A stretch of 64,000 nucleotides of DNA from Odoribacter sp036657595 (lineage in GTDB: Bacteria > Bacteroidota > Bacteroidia > Bacteroidales > Marinifilaceae), in contig JAVXFZ010000006.1 in assembly GCA_036657595.1 (NCBI GenBank), forward strand, positions 1-64,000. Reading direction: 5' to 3'. Shown here one piece after another: positions 46,307 to 55,750 of the stretch (positions are counted from its first letter, which is position 1; every line of letters starts with the position of its first letter). A model generated the notes under the pieces. The model was given only the letters and a program-made list of their open reading frames with translations, was not told where the DNA came from and ran no database searches. The translations under genes and the position numbers were made by a program.

Positions 46307-47980
46307 CTAAATAAATGCGATATCTGTGATTTTTCCAAAACCTGAATGCTGTTGTACTGCCGGATATTTACCGTCTGCATCCAATTTTCCCGCATTGTTC
46401 AAATTCAAAATCACGACTTCACTTGTACCATCCGACAATTCAAAAGCAATTCCCAAACTTCTATTCGGATTAAATCCGTACTCTACAAATTTTTCATCAC
46501 GCGAAGGGATATCTTCCCACGCCATTCGCATAACTTTTGCCTTTGCTCCTTCATTAGGATGCTGCCAGATTAATTGTGTCTTTCCTCCCAATTGCCCAAA
46601 ATCCAACCGATATACCCGATTATCCACCGCATAAAACATAATCCGGTTATAATCAGAACTACTTGCACAAGGAGTTTCTGCCGTCATCCCAACGGGGGTA
46701 TTAATAGGAAAGACACCGGTAACAGGGGCTATATCGTCCTCTTCACCACCTGAATAAAGAGGATAAGTATGAAATTCATACACCCAAGATTTATTCGTCT
46801 CCTTACTTTTCACCAACGCATACATACAAGTCCGTGCCCATCCGGCCATCATTGTTTGTCCGTACCAAAATCCTGTACCGATAAAGACCATCTCTTTATC
46901 ACTACCGATATCATCCAAATTTATACCGGGCGCATTGGCGGGATTCTTAGCTATCAATTCCATTTGTCCTTTTGCTTCCGAATCAACATACTCCCATCCC
47001 CATATAGACTTAGTCCACCAATTAGATCCCGTGTAGCAATTAAAAAAACGACGCCCAATCTCATCATACACTAAAAAGGTCGGTCCGGCACACGTACCGT
47101 GAGTAATAAAATACTCTCCCTGAGCCGTACTTTCCGGTTTCATCGCATACATACGCGGTCCGTAAGTTGTTCCTTGAAACACCCTCCCCTTACTAACCGC
47201 TAAACCGCCATTCCCATTTCCCGCCATCATCGTCACTTTTGCCGGATCGTAATCAGCTTGATAATCGGCAGGATAAATACAACGTTCCATCGTAGCATAA
47301 AGTTTAAATCCATCCCCCTGACGCAACACTCCTGACTCTTCAGGACGATCGGTAAAACAATAAAATATAGTAGCTGCTTCAAATTCTTTCCAACCTCCCA
47401 TATCAGTTATTTTCCCTAATTTCACCGGCATCCCTTGTAAATGTTCTCCCCTTTCTTTAAAATAAGCATCAGGAGTGACCATCATTTGATCTCCGACATA
47501 CTCAATAGCTCCCAATTGGGTAATCCCTTCATTCCGATGAAGCACCATCCAAGTGCCTTCATAAGGCTTTACGATTGAAACGACAATCGGGAACATCGTA
47601 CGTACTTTGGTGATTGTATCCTCTACATAAAAACGCAACCAATACGTATATTTAAAATCTTCCACCTTCGTATCAATATGAATGACTGCCGTATCAGAAA
47701 AACACAAAGTATCCCCTTTCCGAGCTGTACTAAGTGCCTGATCTCCTTTCGTACTGATTCTCCACATATAACGCAAATTCGCTTTCCCGTTCACCGAAGA
47801 CTGATGAATCGTCGGACGAATAACAAAATTCGTATCCATTTTTCTAATCCCATAGACCTTATTTAGCTCTACGTCTACGACGTTTACATTTTCGTCGTAA
47901 TCATAATTTCCCAAATCATCGTAACAAGCCGAAATCAGAAAGGAAAATAATACAAAATATATTACATATAAATTTTTCAT
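46307..47980 (-). CDS. PKD-like family lipoprotein of a SusCD-type locus
   Basis: 557 aa. Lipoprotein signal with lipobox LISAC (Cys about 19). Residues 35-150 form an Ig/PKD-like domain, followed by a beta-rich region with propeller-like repeats (FYCFTDRPEES, GNGNGGLAVSKG, FFNCYTGSNWW). It matches the PKD-like family encoded next to SusD in Odoribacter/Butyricimonas-type loci. Probably surface exposed; ligand unknown. 18 bp after the DUF4843 gene, same operon. Confidence 0.8.
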   Translation of the reverse strand: MKNLYVIYFVLFSFLISACYDDLGNYDYDENVNVVDVELNKVYGIRKMDTNFVIRPTIHQSSVNGKANLRYMWRISTKGDQALSTARKGDTLCFSDTAVIHIDTKVEDFKYTYWLRFYVEDTITKVRTMFPIVVSIVKPYEGTWMVLHRNEGITQLGAIEYVGDQMMVTPDAYFKERGEHLQGMPVKLGKITDMGGWKEFEAATIFYCFTDRPEESGVLRQGDGFKLYATMERCIYPADYQADYDPAKVTMMAGNGNGGLAVSKGRVFQGTTYGPRMYAMKPESTAQGEYFITHGTCAGPTFLVYDEIGRRFFNCYTGSNWWTKSIWGWEYVDSEAKGQMELIAKNPANAPGINLDDIGSDKEMVFIGTGFWYGQTMMAGWARTCMYALVKSKETNKSWVYEFHTYPLYSGGEEDDIAPVTGVFPINTPVGMTAETPCASSSDYNRIMFYAVDNRVYRLDFGQLGGKTQLIWQHPNEGAKAKVMRMAWEDIPSRDEKFVEYGFNPNRSLGIAFELSDGTSEVVILNLNNAGKLDADGKYPAVQQHSGFGKITDIAFI

Positions 47981-47998
47981 ACGATTTCATTTTTATCA

Positions 47999-48906
47999 TT
48001 AAGGTTCTAAAACAAGAGGTTGCCCATCATCGTCCAATACCGGTTTTCCCGGATGTGCCGCGTTGTATTCCACCAATTTAGCACGTATTGTACTGGCTTG
48101 CGCTTTACTAAGACCATACCAAGCAATGGAGTTAAAATTAGTTTTCTGAAGAGCATACGCCATAAAACGCAATTTTGTATTGCTATATTCCCCCAATTTA
48201 GGTGCCACCGCATCACCCCAACTTTCCTCATCAAGCTTGGTCATTTGAAGAGTCAACTGATCACTAATTTCCAATACAAATGCCTGACGTTCTTTCGTAC
48301 CGGCGATCACATCCGAATTTTCATAATCAACCGTTANNNNNNNNNNNNNNNNNNNNNNNNNNNNNNNNNNNNNNNNNNNNNNNNNNNNNNNNNNNNNNNN
48401 NNNNNNNNNNNNNNNNNNNNNNNNNNNNNNNNNNNNGCCTGACGTTCTTTCGTACCGGCGATCACATCCGAATTTTCATAATCAACCGTTACCTTGACTT
48501 TAAAAACAGAATCCCGTTCCGTCGGTCGTTTGATAATCAAAGGCACCAAAACCGTATATTGACCGGTCTCAATCGTGTAATCATCGGCAAAAACGATTTC
48601 ACTTTGTGCAAATTCTGCTTCTTTTTCCGCTTTCAATTTAATATGTAGGGGCTGATTAGTTAAATTCCCCTCCAATTTCATCTTTAAAAAGATTGTATCC
48701 TGCGGTATATTCCATTCTGCATATTGCAGACCAAAATTATAGGCAAGGAAAAGTCCTTCTGCATCATCCCCTCCCTCTCCATTTTCGCCCGCCATAAAAT
48801 TAATCGCCGGTTCTCCGGTATACTTGACCATCTCGTATTCGGAGCATCCTGTCAGATAACATAGTGTTACCAGAAAAGACATCATATATAATATACTCTT
48901 TTGCAT
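47999..48906 (-). CDS. DUF4843 lipoprotein, split by an artificial assembly gap
   Basis: Lipobox LTGC (Cys about 21), then a DUF4843-type beta domain (LEGNLTNQPLHIKLKAE..., and C-terminal GLSKAQASTIRAKLVEYN). As drawn, the frame enters 100 Ns and the C-terminal part is in another frame. Removing one 55-bp copy plus the Ns (155 bp) puts both halves in the same frame: N-terminal DVIAGTKERQ joins C-terminal IAGTKERQAFVLE seamlessly to give a 250-aa protein. The gene is therefore probably intact. Typical partner of SusD and PKD-like lipoproteins. Confidence 0.82.
48282..48336. repeat. 55-bp contig-end copy, left of Ns
   Basis: Identical to 48437-48491. Exact 55-bp length directly against a 100-N spacer is what a de Bruijn assembler leaves when two contigs share a k-mer-length end. 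Confidence 0.93.
48337..48436. other. 100-N scaffold gap
   Basis: Exactly 100 unknown bases, a default scaffolder spacer. Real missing sequence is probably zero, because the flanks overlap by 55 bp. Confidence 0.95.
48437..48491. repeat. 55-bp contig-end copy, right of Ns
   Basis: Identical to 48282-48336; see that entry. Confidence 0.93.
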
Positions 48907-48916
48907 AAGTAAATAT

Positions 48917-50338
48917 TTAATTGATTGTACCTAAAATTACTTCATCATCGGGAGTTGAAAAACGATAATTAGCATCTGTCATATCGTGATCCAAGGGACA
49001 ATCCAGAAAAGTTTTCCGGAAATTACGTTTCAGGAAATACCATAACTGTCCTTCTCCATAAAATTCTTTCCGATATTCAATCTCCAATTTATTCATTTTT
49101 TCTTCTTCATCTTTGAACACATTCAATTCGTCCGCTCCCCGGGCAGCACGCACCTGCGACAGCCAAGCTGCCGATTTTCCCAAATCGCCTTCACATTCAC
49201 TCTGGATGTAATACATCTCCGAAAGTCGGATCAATGGCATCGTATTTTCAATCACAAAAGAATATAAACCGGTCTGATCAAATTTCCGACAATAGACACT
49301 TAAAGCTGAAAAAGCAAAACCCTGACCTTCTCGAATACGCATATCATTCGTCCCGTCTTCATTGGTATTAAACATCTTATATACCCGTTCTTTCGTTTGT
49401 ACAGCAAATCCACCATCAAACAAAAAATCGTTTTTCACCTGATCTGCAAATTTATTAATGCTCAAAGAAAAAATAATCTCCGTTGAATAAATACGATCTG
49501 TTGAATTATCCGTCACCAACCTAAAACGAAGACTATGATTTTCATCCGTTGCATTAATGACCTCACCGGCATACTTAGCAGCATTCACCTTATCGCCTTT
49601 CCACAGATACATTCTTGCCAACAAAGCTTTTACCGCATACAAATTCATCCGTTTCAAACGATATTGCAAAAAGGCATCTCCACCTATGGAATAGTTATAC
49701 GTAGGAAATTCAATGTGCATCGGATCATTAATCAATAATTGCTCCGCCTGTTTTAAATCCTGCTCTATATATCCCATCACCTCATTCGCCGCTATCAACG
49801 TTTTATCCTCTCTATTAAACAACGTCCGGTAAGGAATACACGGCAAAGAGGGATTATTTTGATACACCGGACCCCACATCCGCAATAGATCAAAATAAAG
49901 AAAAGCACGCAATCCCAAAGCCTCCCCCTTCATTATTTCCGGATACCCTTTGGTGGTCAATACCTCCGGACTACGCTCCAACCACGATAAAAAATTATTG
50001 ATATTAGCAAGAATATTATAACTTCTTGACCAGATTTCATTAATATACCCTTCGTTTGCCCCGGACGGGAAAGTGTACAAATCTTTGTTATCTTGATCAT
50101 TATAGCGTTGCGCCAAGTGATCAATAAACCCGTAAGTCAATGTGCGTCCATACATAGACGGGCTTGCCATCTGCATATATATACCGGTCAACGCCTCCTT
50201 AAAACCCATCTCCCGGCTAAAAAGTTGCTCCTCATTCACAGTGGTCTTTGGCTGTACATCCAGCCAATTGCTGCAAGCCGACATTCCGACAACCGCAGCC
50301 ACCATTCCTATAATTTTTATATACCTCATAATTTTCAT
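48917..50338 (-). CDS. RagB/SusD-family outer membrane lipoprotein
   Basis: 473 aa. Lipobox MSAC (Cys about 22), then the SusD fold: WLDVQPKTTVNEEQLF opening, GEALGLRAFLYFDLLRMWG TPR region, and the C-terminal MYYIQSECEGDLG and RKEFYGEGQLWYFLKR. It forms the lid over the SusC channel and helps bind substrate at the cell surface. 15 bp after the SusC gene. Substrate unknown; no glycan enzymes lie in the operon, so a peptide or other ligand is possible. Confidence 0.94.
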   Translation of the reverse strand: MKIMRYIKIIGMVAAVVGMSACSNWLDVQPKTTVNEEQLFSREMGFKEALTGIYMQMASPSMYGRTLTYGFIDHLAQRYNDQDNKDLYTFPSGANEGYINEIWSRSYNILANINNFLSWLERSPEVLTTKGYPEIMKGEALGLRAFLYFDLLRMWGPVYQNNPSLPCIPYRTLFNREDKTLIAANEVMGYIEQDLKQAEQLLINDPMHIEFPTYNYSIGGDAFLQYRLKRMNLYAVKALLARMYLWKGDKVNAAKYAGEVINATDENHSLRFRLVTDNSTDRIYSTEIIFSLSINKFADQVKNDFLFDGGFAVQTKERVYKMFNTNEDGTNDMRIREGQGFAFSALSVYCRKFDQTGLYSFVIENTMPLIRLSEMYYIQSECEGDLGKSAAWLSQVRAARGADELNVFKDEEEKMNKLEIEYRKEFYGEGQLWYFLKRNFRKTFLDCPLDHDMTDANYRFSTPDDEVILGTIN

Positions 50339-50353
50339 ATTTTATCAATGAAT

Positions 50354-53300
50354 TTAAAACGCGATATTCAGCGACAGCGACACCTGACGGGCAAATGGAT
50401 AATCAATCCCTCGCTCCATCTTGACAGTCGACAAATGCAACAGATCTTCCAAATACAAACCAACCGACGCACTGCTCACACCAATATCTTTCAAAAACTT
50501 ATTATACCGTTGCTCAAAGCGATATTGAAGATTGATCGTATTAATCGTAAATTCATTGTCATCCATCACAAAGCGCGAAGAAGCTTTTGTACTTTGTCCG
50601 TTCACCTCTCGCGTGATGCCTTTGAAAAAGGTTTGATCACCAACTTCTTTCCATCTTTCCGTAAAAGCACGTTCATCCACATTATTTCTTAAATTGGCAT
50701 TTTCTATCTTATCCAACAAAGTGCGGTTATAAATCTGTCCTCCAAAATGATACTGTCCGGAAACACTCAAACTCCATCCCCTCCAATTCACATTGGCAGA
50801 AAGAGATCCCCGCAACTTAGGCTCCGTATCTCCCACCGGAACCTGATCAATACCATTCCATTTATTGGTCCTCTGTCCATCACGGGACAACAAAATTTCA
50901 CGTCCGGTAATCGGATCAATACCCAATGAACGCACCGCCCAAATAATCGACTGCGAATATCCCTCTTCATAACGAGGCAATGGACGCGACATCACTTTAT
51001 TAGCCGATTCTTCATTTCTGATTTTAAGAGCATTGGATATCTTTTCTATTCGATTAATGTTATGACTTCCATTCACCACAATGTTGAAATTCAAACGTTT
51101 CTGCACATTATTATACGGCATAACACGAAGGGTTGCCTCATACCCTTTATTGGATATATTTCCCATATTGTCGGGAATCGTTGCAAATCCAACGGAAGGA
51201 GCCAATGAATAATCCAATAATGTATTACGGGTATTTTTGCGATAATATTCAAAACGTCCGCTGATGATCCGTTTACATAGATTGAAATCTAATCCAAAAT
51301 TCCAACTATCCGTTTTCTGCCATTTAAGGTCAGGATTCCCCATCGAATATAATTTAGTTCCGATCACATCCGAACTATGATAAATAGAAAGCATTCCATC
51401 ATACGTATACATCTGAAGTGACTGGTAAGGAGAAAAACCTTGAGAACCTGTCACACCATACGTCCCACGCAATACCAATTCATCAAAAAAATTTAATTTT
51501 TTAATAAATGATTCTTTGTCCAAATTCCAACGCAAACCGGTTGACCAGAAAGGAGCAAACCGATTGTTCTTACCAAATTCTGAAGAAGCGTCAACACGAA
51601 TACTGAAATCAACAGCATACCGCTGATCATAAGAATAATTTACCGTCCCCACAAAACCTATCGAACGCGATTTACCTTCCGAACCGTTTACATCTTTATA
51701 TAAAGATCCCAAAAACACTTCATCCATCTGATCATTCGGAAAACCGGTAACGCTCACTCCTGCGTTGTGTTTATAACGTTCTTCAATAGCATAACGAGCA
51801 AACACAGACAACAAATGCTTGTCAAACACTTTATTATAGCTGGCAGTAAAATTTACATCATAATTAATTGTATTCGTACGATTCCAATTATACGAACCTT
51901 TTTCTTCTACCGGCAATCCTAAAAAGCTGGAATGTGCCGATGGCTTAAACTGATCCAACTCCTGATTCAGTTTACTCAGATTGATATCCACAGAAAGACG
52001 TAAATTATCAATCGGTGTATATTCAGCCCGGAAAGCATCTCGGATTTCAAACGCCGTGCTTTGATCCTTTTGATTATACGTCACGTCGTACATTGGATTG
52101 ATCACACTTTCACGAATCGGATTTCCATTCTCATCATACTCATAATCCAAAACCCGTAACAAATTTCCTTTTTCATCCTTCACCCGATAGTACGGATTAA
52201 TCGTACCATAAGTACTGAACGATCCATAAGGAGACGTACGATCACCCACCGTATAATCTACATACATCTGATTGGAAATCAATAATCCCTTATGCCGGTA
52301 ACGGATATCTATACTCCCGCTTTTTGAATTTGTCCCCGAACCGATCATCACGCCGGGAGCCTGATCCAATCCAAAATAAATTTTATAGCGTAACGATTGA
52401 TCGCCCCCCTCCAAATTAAAACCGTGCCGATGAATAAATACAGTTTCAAGAGGTTGCGACAACCAATAAGTGTTTACACCACGTTCCACCTCTAAGGCTC
52501 TACGTTTATATGAGTCCTGTCGAATCTTTGAAGTTCCCGGTGTATAATATTCATCATAATAACCTGCCCGACGTTCCAATTCCAATTTATCCTTTGCTTC
52601 CAAAAGATGATAATCCGTCAGATCAGGATATTGTATCTTATAATTTCCATTATACGTAACTCGCAACGTGCCTTGTTGCGGAGCTTTTGTTTCCACCACC
52701 ACCACTCCGTTTGATGCCCGCGAACCGTAAATAACCATAGCGGCGGCATCTTTTAATAAAGTGATACTCTCTATCTGTTCCGGGTCAAGGTCAATAATCT
52801 TGGTCACCCCTACGTCAATAATTCCATCCAACACAAACAATGGCTGATTAGGGCGCGTATCAATATCTCCACGCATCACCACCACATCCTCAGCTGAATA
52901 ATCACCCATATTCGATTGTCCACGCATTTCAAAATCAGGCAAAGCGTTCGGATTAGAACCCGCCACATTGCTGACGTTCATACGAAAACCGGGATCAAGC
53001 ATTTCCAATGCCCGCAATATATTGCCGGAAGTCATACGTTTGATCTCTTCGCCGGTCACTTTCGTCGCCGAGCCTGTAAATCCTTCCTTCTTCCGGTTAA
53101 ACATACCGGTCACCACCACCTCATCAATCTGATTCACCTCCTCTTCCAACACAACATTCATATTTGCCTGTCCGGTATAACTTACTTCTTTCGGTTTCAT
53201 ACCGACAAACGAAAAAGTAAGCGTAATAGCCTTCATCTCCGGAAGTGTCAATTTAAACGTTCCATCGCTACTCGTCGCCACACCCAGCGTTGTCCCTTTG

Positions 53301-53755
53301 ATAAAAACAGATACTCCGGGCAACACATTCCCCGTCGCATCTTTCACCACTCCTTGAATCGTTTTCACATTCTGTGGCAAAGCGGCATCCGAAGCATTGA
53401 TTTTCCGAATCAAAATGACATTGTCTTCAATTTTGTAAGTCAGTGAACTTCCTTTTAAGCATTCCATCAGCACCTCATCAATACGGGCATCCGAAAATTC
53501 CTTATTCAATTTACCCAATTCAGTCACCTCGTTGTCTTTGTAAATAAAATAATAATCACTGTTCTTTTTGATCTGTTGAATCAAATCACTAAATCCGGCA
53601 TTTTTCAATTTAAAATTGAAATTCACCTGCTGGGCATATAATTCACCCGATAAAGGCTCACAAAAACCGGGAGTCAACATCGTCACCAAACCGACGACCA
53701 ACAGGAACCTCCTAATCCTCAGTTCAATAAAATTGAATTTACATTTTCCTTTCAT
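50354..53755 (-). CDS. SusC/RagA-family TonB-dependent receptor with STN signalling domain
   Basis: 1133 aa from ATG 53755 (MKGKCKFNF); an ATG 20 codons upstream is possible but the signal peptide (about 12-45) fits this start. Order: STN domain (about 48-122, NFKLKNAGFSDLIQQIK), carboxypeptidase-regulatory-like domain (about 128-205, GVVKDATGNVLPGVSVFIKG), plug (about 210-330), 22-strand barrel. The STN domain is the hallmark of receptors that signal to FecR and an ECF sigma factor, both encoded upstream. Import is TonB driven. Confidence 0.95.
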   Translation of the reverse strand: MKGKCKFNFIELRIRRFLLVVGLVTMLTPGFCEPLSGELYAQQVNFNFKLKNAGFSDLIQQIKKNSDYYFIYKDNEVTELGKLNKEFSDARIDEVLMECLKGSSLTYKIEDNVILIRKINASDAALPQNVKTIQGVVKDATGNVLPGVSVFIKGTTLGVATSSDGTFKLTLPEMKAITLTFSFVGMKPKEVSYTGQANMNVVLEEEVNQIDEVVVTGMFNRKKEGFTGSATKVTGEEIKRMTSGNILRALEMLDPGFRMNVSNVAGSNPNALPDFEMRGQSNMGDYSAEDVVVMRGDIDTRPNQPLFVLDGIIDVGVTKIIDLDPEQIESITLLKDAAAMVIYGSRASNGVVVVETKAPQQGTLRVTYNGNYKIQYPDLTDYHLLEAKDKLELERRAGYYDEYYTPGTSKIRQDSYKRRALEVERGVNTYWLSQPLETVFIHRHGFNLEGGDQSLRYKIYFGLDQAPGVMIGSGTNSKSGSIDIRYRHKGLLISNQMYVDYTVGDRTSPYGSFSTYGTINPYYRVKDEKGNLLRVLDYEYDENGNPIRESVINPMYDVTYNQKDQSTAFEIRDAFRAEYTPIDNLRLSVDINLSKLNQELDQFKPSAHSSFLGLPVEEKGSYNWNRTNTINYDVNFTASYNKVFDKHLLSVFARYAIEERYKHNAGVSVTGFPNDQMDEVFLGSLYKDVNGSEGKSRSIGFVGTVNYSYDQRYAVDFSIRVDASSEFGKNNRFAPFWSTGLRWNLDKESFIKKLNFFDELVLRGTYGVTGSQGFSPYQSLQMYTYDGMLSIYHSSDVIGTKLYSMGNPDLKWQKTDSWNFGLDFNLCKRIISGRFEYYRKNTRNTLLDYSLAPSVGFATIPDNMGNISNKGYEATLRVMPYNNVQKRLNFNIVVNGSHNINRIEKISNALKIRNEESANKVMSRPLPRYEEGYSQSIIWAVRSLGIDPITGREILLSRDGQRTNKWNGIDQVPVGDTEPKLRGSLSANVNWRGWSLSVSGQYHFGGQIYNRTLLDKIENANLRNNVDERAFTERWKEVGDQTFFKGITREVNGQSTKASSRFVMDDNEFTINTINLQYRFEQRYNKFLKDIGVSSASVGLYLEDLLHLSTVKMERGIDYPFARQVSLSLNIAF

Positions 53756-53830
53756 AAATTTAGATGTTACATTAGTTAATAAACGCACAAACTTTTCTAT
53801 AAAAAATGATATCATTGAAGTTGTAGATTT

Positions 53831-54988
53831 TTATTTCTTCTGTACAGTCACGATACGCCCCCGGACTTCAAACCTCACTCCTCCCAATTGTTCAAACAAA
53901 TGCAAAATAGAATCGGCGCAACCATATCTTTTTATGCGTCCGGAGAAAAAGATCTCTTTTACATCATTATCCGCATAAACAACCGTCAAATCATACCAAC
54001 GGGAAATCGTTTCCAATACATTTTCAAGCGTCTGTTTTTCAAACACATAAACGCCATCCTTCCACGACGTATACAACTCGGTATCCACCTCCTTCACCTT
54101 GTATTGTCCCAATTGTTTATCATAACAAAGTTGTTCCGATGGAAGGACCTGAAACTGTCGACCATCCGGAGCATCAATCCGAATCTTTCCTTTTTCCAAA
54201 GTAGCATAAATCGCCTCCTCATCCGGATAAGCCCGAACATTAAAACGAGTCCCCAACACACGAATATCAAAACCCCTTGTATTCACCACAAACGGATGAT
54301 GAGCATCTTCAGCAACATCCAAATAAACTTCACCCGAAACCGTCACCCTTCTATTTTCCCCCTGAAATCGAACCGGAAAACGAATGGAACTCTCGGAATT
54401 TAACCACACTTTCGAACCGTCGGATAAGGCCAACTGATATTCTCCACCCCGTGGGACCACCACCGTATTATATTCCTCCACCTGTGTCGTCGTGTCGCTG
54501 CCGTTATACACCAAATGATTATCCGCATTCGTCACTTTTGTTCCACGAAGAGAAAGGGTAAAGTTTCCCCCCGCCAACTCCCGTTGACTCCCATCCTCCA
54601 AAATAAGAGTGGCTGCCGGCTGTCCTGAAGTCAATTCCATCCGTGACAAAACAACAGACTCCTGAACGTCCCGATGAGGCAAAAACAACAAAGCCACAAA
54701 TAAGGGAATCAAAACAGCCGCCGCCACCGTTCCGTAACGAATCAATCGAATCCGTTTTTTCTTTCGGATAGATGTCTGTATCCGCTTAAAATCGTAATAT
54801 GAATCAAAACGACTGTAAAACTCCTTCTTACGACTATAAAAAGAAGTTCTTTTCAACTGCTCAAACAACTCTCTATTTGCTTCCGAGCAAGCGATCCACT
54901 CCTCCAGCTCCCGCCGGTCAGTGTCGCTGATCGTCCCGCGCAAATAAGCATATATTTGTTCCGCTATCGGATATATTTCCTGATTCAT
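53831..54988 (-). CDS. FecR-family anti-sigma regulator
   Basis: 385 aa. Cytoplasmic N-terminal part (about 1-80) binding the sigma factor, one membrane helix (about 86-104, VAAAVLIPLFVALLFL), then periplasmic FecR domain (VVPRGGEYQLALSDGSKVWLN, VLGTRFNVRAY) and a C-terminal DUF4974-like domain (about 310-385). It receives the STN signal from SusC. It starts 153 bp after the sigma gene, with a hairpin between them. Confidence 0.94.
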   Translation of the reverse strand: MNQEIYPIAEQIYAYLRGTISDTDRRELEEWIACSEANRELFEQLKRTSFYSRKKEFYSRFDSYYDFKRIQTSIRKKKRIRLIRYGTVAAAVLIPLFVALLFLPHRDVQESVVLSRMELTSGQPAATLILEDGSQRELAGGNFTLSLRGTKVTNADNHLVYNGSDTTTQVEEYNTVVVPRGGEYQLALSDGSKVWLNSESSIRFPVRFQGENRRVTVSGEVYLDVAEDAHHPFVVNTRGFDIRVLGTRFNVRAYPDEEAIYATLEKGKIRIDAPDGRQFQVLPSEQLCYDKQLGQYKVKEVDTELYTSWKDGVYVFEKQTLENVLETISRWYDLTVVYADNDVKEIFFSGRIKRYGCADSILHLFEQLGGVRFEVRGRIVTVQKK

Positions 54989-55047
54989 TTTTTCTACTTT
55001 TGAATTTCAAACACCTTATTTCAAAGCTTAACTTTCCACTATAACAC

Positions 55048-55088
55048 AAAAAAGTCACAACCCTACTATTCCGGTTATGACTTTTTTT
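55048..55088 (-). terminator. Hairpin between sigma and fecR genes
   Basis: Stem of AAGTCACAACC (left) and GGTTATGACTT (right) with one mismatch. A/T runs on both sides give a U tract in either direction, so transcription from the sigma gene may often stop before fecR. Confidence 0.65.
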
Positions 55089-55141
55089 TAAAAATTATCA
55101 AAAAAAATAATATACAAGACTGATTACGACACGGACACCTT

Positions 55142-55693
55142 TTAAAAGAAAAGCAAAAATAATTTATCGCCGAGCTTAGAACGCAAGATCTCACGGGCAC
55201 GAACCCGTTGATTACGCACCGTATTTTCAGATAAATTCAACACACCGGCAATTTCAGGAATCGACAAATCCAACAATGTCAAATCAATCACCTTTTTCAT
55301 TGCTTCCGGCAAACGATCAATCTCATTTTTAATCAAACGATGCACCTCCTCTTCTATCACCCAACAGCTTTCCTCCGTATCGAAAAGTTCCTCATCAACC
55401 ACCTCTGAAAGAGTGATTCGCTGAATCCGTAAATGATCTCGTTTATAATTGAGGCAAGCGTTGCGAACAGATACATACATAAAAGAACGGATAGAATAAA
55501 TAGAATCAAAATTCTTCCGCCGTTCCCACACTTTTATAAAAATCTCCTGCACCACATCCGCCACCACCTCTTCCTCCCCGACAAAACGACAGCCAAAAAC
55601 GCACAAAGGATGAAAAAAAGAGGAATACAAACGATTTAATCCCTCTTCTTTTCCTGCCTTCAGTGCTGAAAGTATATCCGTCTCTATTTCCAC
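55142..55693 (-). CDS. ECF sigma factor, Bacteroidetes SusCD type
   Basis: 183 aa. Region 2 (about 20-90): ADVVQEIFIKVWERR and the RNACLNYKRD segment; region 4 (about 120-175): LPEAMKKVIDLTLLDLSIPEIAGVLNLSENTVRNQRVRARE. Expected to transcribe the SusCD locus when freed from FecR. It lies 57 bp after pgk on the same strand, with no recognisable promoter in the gap, so it may be partly read through from pgk. Confidence 0.94.
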   Translation of the reverse strand: MEIETDILSALKAGKEEGLNRLYSSFFHPLCVFGCRFVGEEEVVADVVQEIFIKVWERRKNFDSIYSIRSFMYVSVRNACLNYKRDHLRIQRITLSEVVDEELFDTEESCWVIEEEVHRLIKNEIDRLPEAMKKVIDLTLLDLSIPEIAGVLNLSENTVRNQRVRAREILRSKLGDKLFLLFF

Positions 55694-55750
55694 ACCCCTG
55701 TTTTATTCAATCTATTCTTACTCGTTGATAGCGAATCTACCCGACGCCCA

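Noticed and set aside
47999..48310. Separate small gene starting with GTG at 48310
   Set aside because: It is the C-terminal part of the DUF4843 gene cut off by the artificial gap.
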